From the NCBI RefSeq assembly GCF_000382705.1, contig NZ_ARQE01000008.1, positions 90,919 through 154,918 on the forward strand: a stretch of 64,000 bases of DNA, written 5' to 3'. The notes below the pieces were generated by a model, which saw only the letters and a list, made by a program, of their open reading frames with translations, was not told the DNA's origin and ran no database searches. A program made the translations under genes and the position numbers. The stretch comes from Aureimonas ureilytica DSM 18598 = NBRC 106430. GTDB lineage: Bacteria; Pseudomonadota; Alphaproteobacteria; Rhizobiales; Rhizobiaceae. Shown piece after piece: positions 57,454-64,000 of this stretch. The stretch's first letter is position 1, and each line of letters opens with the position of its first letter.

Positions 57454-59186
57454 AGACCGTCCTGATCGCCAATCGCGGCGAGATCGCCCTGCGCATCATC
57501 CGCGCCTGCCGGGACGCGGGCCTCGGCTCGGTCGCCGTCTATGCCGATGCCGACAGCGACGCGCCCTTCGTGCGCGCCGCCGACGCGGCCTATGCGCTGG
57601 GCGGCGACAAGCCCGCCGACACCTATCTCGACGGCGCCAAGCTGATCGCCATCGCGAAGACCGCAGGGGCCGACGCGGTCCATCCCGGCTACGGCTTCCT
57701 GTCGGAGCGCGCGGACTTCGCCAAGGCCGTGATCGACGCGGGCCTCACCTGGATCGGCCCCGATCCGCAGGTGATCGAGGCGCTCGGCGACAAGGTCGAG
57801 GCACGGCGCATCGCGGCCGAAGTCGGCGCGCCCCTCGTTGCCGGCAGTGACGGCCCGGTGTCCTCGGCCGAGGAGGTCGTCGCCTTCGCAAGGGAGCACG
57901 GCCTCCCGATCGCCATCAAGGCCGCCTTCGGCGGCGGCGGGCGCGGCCTGAAGATCGCCTGGGCGATGGAGGAAGTGGCCGAGCTTTACGAGTCGGCCGT
58001 GCGCGAGGCGGTCGCGGCCTTCGGGCGCGGCGAGTGCTATGTGGAGCGCTTCATCGACCGGCCGCGCCATGTCGAGGCGCAGGTTCTGGCCGACCGGCAC
58101 CGCCATGTCGCCGTGCTCGGCACCCGCGACTGCTCGCTCCAGCGGCGCAACCAGAAGCTCGTGGAGGAAGCGCCCGCGCCCTTCCTCACCGACGACCAGC
58201 GCTCGCGCATCCACGAGGCGGCGCGCGCCATCTGCGCCCATGCCGGCTACACCGGCGCCGGCACGGTGGAATTCCTGCTCGGGCGCGACGGCATCATCTC
58301 CTTCCTCGAGGTCAACACCCGGCTTCAGGTCGAGCATCCGGTGACGGAAGAGACCACCGGCATCGATCTCGTGCGCGAGCAGTTCCGCATCGCGGACGGC
58401 CTGCCCTTGTCCTTCGCCGAGGTCCCCGCGCCGCGCGGCCACTCGATCGAATTCCGCATCAATGCCGAAGACCCCGGCCGGGGCTTCCTGCCGACGCCCG
58501 GCAAGGTGACGCGCTTCGACCCGCCGTCGGGCCCGGGCGTGCGGCTGGACGCGGGCGTCGAGGCCGGATCGCGCGTTCACCCCGCCTTCGATTCCATGCT
58601 CGCCAAGCTCGTCGTCACCGGCGCGACGCGGGACGAAGCGCTCGCCCGCGCCCGCCGCGCCCTGCGGGAGTTCGCGATCGAGGGCGTTTCCACCGTTCTG
58701 CCCTTCCATCGCGCGGTTCTGGAGGCCCCGGCCTTCACGGCCGAAGAGGGTTTCGAGGTCCACACGCGCTGGATCGAGACGGACTTCGCGGACACGCTGG
58801 CCGAACAGACGCGGCCCGAGCCGGTTTCCGCCGAGCCCATGCTGCGCTTCCCCGTCGAGATCGACGGGCGGCGCGTCCTTCTCGGCCTCCCGGCCTCGGT
58901 GGCTTCGAGCTTCAGCGCCCCGAACGCCGGAGCCGTCGCCGCGCCCGCCGGGGGGGCCGCGAGCGACGCCGATGCCGTCCTCGCGCCCGTCGCCGGAACG
59001 CTCCAGGCGTGGCGCTTCGCGGAGGGCGACACGGTCGAGGCGGGCGCCGTTCTCGTCTCCATGGAGGCCATGAAGATGGAAACCAACGTCACCGCTTCTC
59101 AAGCCGGCCGCCTGCGCATTCTCGTGAAGGACGGCTACCAGGACGCCGGCACCCCGCTCGCCCGCATCGAGCCGGTGGCGTCGTAA
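57450..59186 (+). CDS. Biotin carboxylase fused to biotin carboxyl carrier domain
   Basis: 578 residues. Residues about 1-445 are biotin carboxylase: [15 protein letters not shown] start, ATP-grasp [12 protein letters not shown] at 159-170, and [15 protein letters not shown] with Glu287, Asn289, Arg291, Gln293 and Glu295, in the same positions within one residue as the E. coli enzyme. An Ala-rich linker leads to a BCCP domain (about 508-578) with biotin on Lys542 in SMEAMKMET. No carboxyltransferase is in this chain. It overlaps the PxpB-PxpC gene by 4 bases (ATGA), so the partner is probably that fusion. Confidence 0.93.
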   Translation: MKTVLIANRGEIALRIIRACRDAGLGSVAVYADADSDAPFVRAADAAYALGGDKPADTYLDGAKLIAIAKTAGADAVHPGYGFLSERADFAKAVIDAGLTWIGPDPQVIEALGDKVEARRIAAEVGAPLVAGSDGPVSSAEEVVAFAREHGLPIAIKAAFGGGGRGLKIAWAMEEVAELYESAVREAVAAFGRGECYVERFIDRPRHVEAQVLADRHRHVAVLGTRDCSLQRRNQKLVEEAPAPFLTDDQRSRIHEAARAICAHAGYTGAGTVEFLLGRDGIISFLEVNTRLQVEHPVTEETTGIDLVREQFRIADGLPLSFAEVPAPRGHSIEFRINAEDPGRGFLPTPGKVTRFDPPSGPGVRLDAGVEAGSRVHPAFDSMLAKLVVTGATRDEALARARRALREFAIEGVSTVLPFHRAVLEAPAFTAEEGFEVHTRWIETDFADTLAEQTRPEPVSAEPMLRFPVEIDGRRVLLGLPASVASSFSAPNAGAVAAPAGGAASDADAVLAPVAGTLQAWRFAEGDTVEAGAVLVSMEAMKMETNVTASQAGRLRILVKDGYQDAGTPLARIEPVAS

Positions 59187-59196
59187 GGACATGGGG

Positions 59197-59230
59197 CGGG
59201 GGCAGCGCGGAACGCTCCGCGTCGCCCCCG
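59197..59230 (+). terminator. Long hairpin closing the 5-oxoproline operon
   Basis: CGGGGGC (59197-59203) pairs with GCCCCCG (59224-59230), and after one mismatch the stem continues with GCGCGGA against TCCGCGT to an ACGC loop. It starts 11 bases past the stop. No T-run. The rest of the gap to 59558 has no gene that I can support. Confidence 0.6.
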
Positions 59231-59558
59231 CCGATACCCCCCGCAAGGCTTGCCGCCCGACATCGGTGAGCCCCTGTCGCCGTCCGCCCGTTCGCCTGTT
59301 CGCCGCTCATGCCCGGCCCCGCGCCGCGCCAAGAGGATCGAGGCATTCTTCAGGGCGGCAGAAACGACGCCCGTTTCAGCACGATCGAACCGCAGCGGGT
59401 GGATCGCGCGACGCCGTGCGCTTCACCACTGTGTGACCCCCGCCGCTCATAGCTGAAGCCGAAACGGGCGCTAGGTCGCCGGCGAAGGCCGGTGCTTCAT
59501 CCGACATGACGAGTTCTCGGGGAAGCCGGCGCGGTCGGGCAGTCGAGAAGGAGTGTGG

Positions 59559-61397
59559 ATGTCCGGAACATGCGAGCGGCCCTATCAGGCGATCGAGAAC
59601 TACGCTCTCCTTTCCAACTGTCATGGCTGTGCGCTGGTCGCGCGGGACGGATCGATCGATTGGGCCTGTCTCGAACGTTTCGACGACGCACCGACCTTTT
59701 CGCGGCTTCTGGATGCCGGGCGCGGCGGCTGGTTTGCCGTCCGACCGGAAGGCTCCTTCGAGACCGAACGGCTCTACCTGCCCCACACCAACATCCTCCA
59801 GACCAACTTCACGACCAAGACGGGCGCGCTGACAATCCACGACTTCATGCTGGCGCCGTGCCCCGACGAGACGATGCCCTCGCTGGTGCGCATCGTCGCC
59901 GCGAGTGCGGGCGAGGTTCGCCTGGAGGTCTCCTATCGCCCGCTCGAGGGGTTTGCCGAAGCCTTCGGCGACTTGAGCCTGTCGCCCGGCCGGATCGAGG
60001 GCGAGGGGATCGTCTGCATCGAGCGCGGCATGCCCGGCGAGTTCCGGCTGGAGGACGGTCGTGCCCTCGCCAACTTCATGCTGAAGGCCGGCGAGGAGGT
60101 CGCCTTCGCCTTGTTTCCGGACGGTACGCAGGCCGATTGGCCCTGTCCGCCGCACGACCTCATGGACATGGCTCGAAGGGCCTGGGTGAACTGGAGCACC
60201 GACGCCGCCTATGACGGGCCCTTGCGCGACGAACTCCTGCGCTCGGCCCTGACGTTGAAGGCGCTGACCTACAAGCCGAGCGGGGCCATCATCGCGGCGG
60301 CCACGACCTCCTTGCCCGAGGAGATCGGCGGCATCCGCAACTGGGACTACCGCTTCTGCTGGATCCGCGACGCCTGCCTGTCCTTCTACGTCCTCAAGAA
60401 GTTCGGCATGGTGGACGAGGCGGAGGCCTTCTTCGGCTTCATGATGTCGCTCGCCGAACGCGAGGGCGGCGGGCTGAAGCCGCTCTACGCGATCGAGGGC
60501 GAGGCGGACCTCACCGAGCACGAGATCGCGCATTTCGAGGGCTGGCGCGGCAGCCGCCCGGTGCGCCATGGCAACGAGGCGGCCGAGCAGCATCAAAGCG
60601 ACGCCTACGGTCAGGTGCTCGACCTTCTCTACCTCTACGACCGGCTCGGCGGGACGCTGGACGACAAGGCACGAACACAGGCCGTCGCGCTCGCCGACTT
60701 CTCCGCTGCCCACTGGCACGAGAAGGACGCCGGCCTCTGGGAGCCGCGCAAGCCCGAGGAGCACTATCTCCACGCCGCGATCATGAACTGGGTGGCGCTC
60801 GACCGCGCGATCCGCCTCTTCGGCGAGCGTGAGGACTGGTGCCGCGAGCGCGACCGGATCGTGGAGCGCATCAACGGCGAGGCCGTCCATAGGCAAGGCT
60901 TCTACCCGCAATATATCGGCTCGAACGACGTCGACGCCGCGCTCCTGATCGCGCCCATGGTCGGCTTTCCCGTGGACGAGGCGGTGTTCGAGCGCACGGT
61001 CGATCGCATCATCGACGAGCTCGGTCGCGGCCATCTCGTCTACCGCTATCGCAACGACGACGGGTTGCCGGGCCACGAGGGCACGTTCCTGATCTGCGCC
61101 TTCTGGCTGGTCGACGCCCTTCTCTGGCTCGGCCGCGAGGAGGAGGCGCGCACCCGCTTCGAGGCGCTGCGCGCGCTCCAGAACGATGTCGGTCTCTTCG
61201 CCGAGGAGGTCGCGGAGGAAGGCCATTTCCTCGGCAATTTCCCGCAGGCCTTCAGCCATCTCGCCTTCATCCACAGCGCCTTGCTGCTCGATCTCTACGC
61301 CCATGGCGGGCGCGAGGCGTTGCAGGGCACCTATGCCGACCGCACGCTGCGCGAGACCGCGCAGCGCAAGGCGCCCGAGGTCGGCGCGCGCGCGTGA
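59559..61397 (+). CDS. Glycoside hydrolase family 15 protein (glucoamylase/trehalase-like)
   Basis: 612 residues: N-terminal beta-sandwich (about 1-215; NYALLSNCHGCALVARDGSIDWACLERFDDAPTF) and an (alpha/alpha)6 barrel. GGIRNWDYRFCWIRDACL near residue 262 and EEVAEEGHFLGNFPQAFSHLAFIH near 550 are GH15 signatures, the latter including the likely general-base glutamate. No signal peptide, so it acts on intracellular glycan such as glycogen, maltodextrin or trehalose. ATG 59559 follows GAGAAGGAG; a GTG at 59553 is the alternative. The stop overlaps the hydrolase start. Confidence 0.88.
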   Translation: MSGTCERPYQAIENYALLSNCHGCALVARDGSIDWACLERFDDAPTFSRLLDAGRGGWFAVRPEGSFETERLYLPHTNILQTNFTTKTGALTIHDFMLAPCPDETMPSLVRIVAASAGEVRLEVSYRPLEGFAEAFGDLSLSPGRIEGEGIVCIERGMPGEFRLEDGRALANFMLKAGEEVAFALFPDGTQADWPCPPHDLMDMARRAWVNWSTDAAYDGPLRDELLRSALTLKALTYKPSGAIIAAATTSLPEEIGGIRNWDYRFCWIRDACLSFYVLKKFGMVDEAEAFFGFMMSLAEREGGGLKPLYAIEGEADLTEHEIAHFEGWRGSRPVRHGNEAAEQHQSDAYGQVLDLLYLYDRLGGTLDDKARTQAVALADFSAAHWHEKDAGLWEPRKPEEHYLHAAIMNWVALDRAIRLFGEREDWCRERDRIVERINGEAVHRQGFYPQYIGSNDVDAALLIAPMVGFPVDEAVFERTVDRIIDELGRGHLVYRYRNDDGLPGHEGTFLICAFWLVDALLWLGREEEARTRFEALRALQNDVGLFAEEVAEEGHFLGNFPQAFSHLAFIHSALLLDLYAHGGREALQGTYADRTLRETAQRKAPEVGARA

Positions 61398-63130
61398 GCG
61401 TCCCCGCGCTGGCGATGCCGGACATCCTGCGCGATGCGGCCCGGCGCTTCGTGCGTTCGCTCTGCGGCACGGGGCTCTGGCTCGGCACGCTGTTCTTTGC
61501 CGGGTCGCTGACGCCCAGCCTCGTGCCTCGCGACGCGCTGCTCCAGGGCGCGTTGTCCGGGCTGGTGTTTACCGTGGGCTACGGGCTCGGGGCGATGCTG
61601 CGCGCCTTTTGGCGTTTCCTCGACCTGCCGAACGTCGAAGACGGGCGGCTGGGCCGCTGGATGAAGGGCGTGGCCGCCGCAAGCTGCATCGGCATCGCCG
61701 CCCTGTTTCTCTGGCAGGCCTCGGAATGGCAGAACTCCGTCCGCCTGCCGATGGGGCTCGACCCGGTGGAAAGCGCCCGGCCGCTGCTGGTGGGCACCGT
61801 GGCGGCCGTCGTTGCGCTCGTCTGCCTCGCGCTGGCCCGGCTGTTTCGCGCCACGGCGCGTCTTGCCGCCGACCTCATCGACCGTGTGGCACCCCGCCGC
61901 CTTTCCGTGCTGTCGGGCTTCGTCCTGACCGCACTCCTGTTTTGGGGACTGGGCAGCGGCGTCGTGCTGGAAACGGGCATCCGGGCGCTCGATTCCAGCT
62001 ATGCCCGTCTCGACGAACTCGTGGACGATGGGCTCGAAGAGCCGTCCGACCCACGCAAGACCGGCAGCGCGGCCTCGCTGCTGCGCTGGGAGGATCTTGG
62101 GCGGATGGGACGGCGCGCCGTCGCGGCGGGTCCGACGGCCGCTGACATCGAGCGGGTCACGGGCGAGCCGGCGCAGGAGCCGTTGCGGGTCTATGTCGGG
62201 CTGAACTCGGCTCCCAGCATCGAGGAGCGTATCGACTTGGCCTTCCGCGAGATGCTGCGCGTCGGCGCCTTCGAGCGCTCGGTGCTCGTGGTCGCGACCC
62301 CGACGGGAACGGGCTGGCTCGACCCGGCCAGCCAGATGCCGCTCGAGTATCTCCATCGCGGCGACGTGGCGACGGTGGCGGTCCAGTACTCCTATCTCGC
62401 AAGCTGGCTCGCGCTGATGGTCGAGCCGACCTACGGCGCCGATACGGCGGAGCGTCTGTTCGACCGGGTCTACGACCATTGGCGCAGCCTGCCGAAGAAT
62501 GACCGCCCGCGCCTTTATCTTCACGGTCTCAGCCTCGGGGCCCTCAACTCCGATCTGTCGGTGGACCTCTACGACGTCATCGGCGATCCGTTCCACGGGG
62601 CGCTCTGGAGCGGCCCGCCGTTTCCCAGCCGCACATGGCGACAAGCGGTCGGGGAACGCCTCCCCGGCACGCCTGCATGGGCGCCGCGTTTTCGCGACGG
62701 GTCGGTGATCCGCTTCACGGGCGCGTCCAACAGCCTGGACGAGGCGAGCGCGCCGTGGGGGCCCCTGCGGATCGTGTTCCTGCAATATGCCAGCGACCCC
62801 ATCACCTTCTTCGAAGTGGGTTCCGCCTGGCGCGCGCCGGACTGGTTCGCCGAGCCGCGCGCGTCCGATGTGTCCGCCGAGCTTCGCTGGTACCCGATCA
62901 TCACCTTCTTCCAGCTCGGCCTCGACATGATCCTCGCGACCACGACGCCGATGGGACACGGCCATGTCTACGCGCCCGAGGACTATGTGGACGCCTGGAT
63001 CGCCGTAAGCGATCCGGCCGGCTGGTCGCCGGATCGCGCCGAGGCTTTGAAACGTGATCTGCGCAATCTCCCCGAAGCCTCCTCGGCCTCGCCCCCGCTT
63101 TCGATGGGGGCAGGCGCTGACGGGCCCTAG
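61394..63130 (+). CDS. Membrane-anchored alpha/beta-hydrolase (COG4425 type)
   Basis: 578 residues. N-terminal third has about four to five membrane helices (residues 20-40, 50-72, 90-110, 130-155, 175-200). The rest is a cytoplasmic or periplasmic alpha/beta-hydrolase with nucleophile Ser380 in LHGLSLGALNS and likely His in TTPMGHGHVYAPEDYVDAW. VYVGLNSAPSIEERIDLAFREM and SYLASWLALMVEPTYG are family marks. GTG start overlaps the GH15 stop (GTGA), so both are co-expressed. Substrate unknown; lipid or ester hydrolysis is the general expectation. Confidence 0.85.
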   Translation: MSVPALAMPDILRDAARRFVRSLCGTGLWLGTLFFAGSLTPSLVPRDALLQGALSGLVFTVGYGLGAMLRAFWRFLDLPNVEDGRLGRWMKGVAAASCIGIAALFLWQASEWQNSVRLPMGLDPVESARPLLVGTVAAVVALVCLALARLFRATARLAADLIDRVAPRRLSVLSGFVLTALLFWGLGSGVVLETGIRALDSSYARLDELVDDGLEEPSDPRKTGSAASLLRWEDLGRMGRRAVAAGPTAADIERVTGEPAQEPLRVYVGLNSAPSIEERIDLAFREMLRVGAFERSVLVVATPTGTGWLDPASQMPLEYLHRGDVATVAVQYSYLASWLALMVEPTYGADTAERLFDRVYDHWRSLPKNDRPRLYLHGLSLGALNSDLSVDLYDVIGDPFHGALWSGPPFPSRTWRQAVGERLPGTPAWAPRFRDGSVIRFTGASNSLDEASAPWGPLRIVFLQYASDPITFFEVGSAWRAPDWFAEPRASDVSAELRWYPIITFFQLGLDMILATTTPMGHGHVYAPEDYVDAWIAVSDPAGWSPDRAEALKRDLRNLPEASSASPPLSMGAGADGP

Positions 63131-63195
63131 CTGCAGCCCGACCCCGACACCGCCCCGCCTCCCGCCTAGGGAGTCCGGTGAGCGATTCGTAATCC

Positions 63196-64000
63196 TCAGG
63201 AACGCCCTCCTCCGACTTCGCGAAAGTCGTATCTTTCCCTTTCGTCGAGGTAGGGATCGTCCTTGGGATTTCCTGCCGGCGTCTGCGCTGCCGGGGAGGG
63301 GCTAGGGCTGACCTGAGACGTCAGATGCCCATTCTCGCGATCGTCTTCTTCCCCACTCCCCTCCATCGTGAAGAAATTGGTGCGGCTCCTGAGTTCTCTC
63401 GCTTCTTGCGACAGACGCTCTGCCGTTTCCGACATATCGTTGGATGCAGCGGCGTTCGCTTGCGTGACCTGATCGAGCTGTATGATGGCTTGATTGATCT
63501 GCTCGATGCCAACGGATTGTTCCCGACATGCGGATGAGATCTCGTTGACCAGCTTGGCGGATCGTTCGATCGCAGGCACCAGCTCAGCCAGTTTCACACT
63601 CGACGCCGACGAAAGTTGCCGGGTTTGCGTGGAGATATGTGCGATTTCCACGGCAGCTTCCTGAGAGCGCTCGGCAAGCTTGCGGACCTCGGAGGCGACC
63701 ACGGCAAAACCCTTGCCATGCTGACCGGCGCGCGCAGCTTCGATCGCAGCGTTCAAGGCCAGGAGATCCGTTTGGCGAGCGATCTCCTGCACGATCTTGA
63801 CTCTATGGACGACGTTTTCCATCGCTAGGACCGATCGATCCGCTGCCGTTGCGACATCGCGGGCCAGATCGCTCGCAAGTTCCGTCGCCCTTTGGGCATG
63901 CGACGCGTTGTCGGCTGTCTGACGAATGTTCGCAGACATTTCTTCCATCGCAGAGGATGTCTGCTCGCTCGCTGCTGCCTGTTCGGTGGAGCCTGACGAC
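63196..64000 (-). CDS. Methyl-accepting chemotaxis protein, C-terminal part
   Basis: The frame is open to the window edge; only about 268 residues are seen. They form the signalling coiled coil: [25 protein letters not shown], then the hairpin tip [49 protein letters not shown] that contacts CheW and CheA, then the descending helix. The tail after the coil is polar and acidic and ends [10 protein letters not shown], with no NWETF-like CheR tether. The sensing domain lies beyond base 64000. Confidence 0.92.
   Translation of the reverse strand, partial: SSGSTEQAAASEQTSSAMEEMSANIRQTADNASHAQRATELASDLARDVATAADRSVLAMENVVHRVKIVQEIARQTDLLALNAAIEAARAGQHGKGFAVVASEVRKLAERSQEAAVEIAHISTQTRQLSSASSVKLAELVPAIERSAKLVNEISSACREQSVGIEQINQAIIQLDQVTQANAAASNDMSETAERLSQEARELRSRTNFFTMEGSGEEDDRENGHLTSQVSPSPSPAAQTPAGNPKDDPYLDERERYDFREVGGGRS

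Overview
The window is G+C-rich, densely coded DNA with short gaps, many 4-base start/stop overlaps and no tRNA, rRNA, insertion sequence, phage or CRISPR that I could see. Gene content points to an alphaproteobacterium of the Hyphomicrobiales: HWE-family histidine kinases, a LOV-domain kinase, a SitABCD manganese importer behind a Fur/Mur-like palindrome, and a sulfoquinovose cluster in the Agrobacterium gene order. A plant-associated genus such as Aureimonas or a relative would fit, but genus is only a guess.

Region 1 (1-5617) is the 3' part of an operon for plant sulfolipid sugar: end of an ABC ATPase, a binding protein, two permeases and a GH31 sulfoquinovosidase (smoE-F-G-H-I order). Region 2 (5633-8640) holds an HNH protein, an aminotransferase divergent from an Rrf2 regulator, and an MgtC-like protein. 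Region 3 (8730-17922) is a complete glucuronate-to-2-keto-3-deoxygluconate route (uxaC, uxuB, uxuA) with a GntR regulator and its own ABC importer. Region 4 (18046-27051) carries a siderophore/haem/B12-type ABC importer, an HWE kinase, a DUF1349 protein and sitABCD.

Region 5 (27240-37667) is mixed housekeeping: DedA, DUF2076, a metallophosphoesterase, a proline-rich secreted protein, an MFS transporter, an ArsB-like permease, small basic proteins with rpsU, cspA, and an FAD-dependent oxidoreductase. Region 6 (37794-51913) is rich in signalling: a hybrid kinase, an Xre-RES toxin-antitoxin pair, an RbsABC-type sugar importer with an SMP-30 lactonase, a GAF kinase with its response regulator, a LOV-HWE blue-light kinase and a ClC channel.

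Region 7 (51939-59230) is a 5-oxoproline cluster: GntR regulator, an NRAMP-fold transporter without the metal-binding motifs, PxpA, a DUF1445 protein, a PxpB-PxpC fusion and a biotin carboxylase-BCCP fusion. Together the last two supply all the modules of a urea-carboxylase-like enzyme. Region 8 (59559-64000) has a GH15 glycosidase coupled to a membrane alpha/beta-hydrolase, then the 3' part of a chemotaxis receptor gene that runs out of the window. The most noteworthy systems are the sulfoquinovose cluster and the 5-oxoproline cluster.
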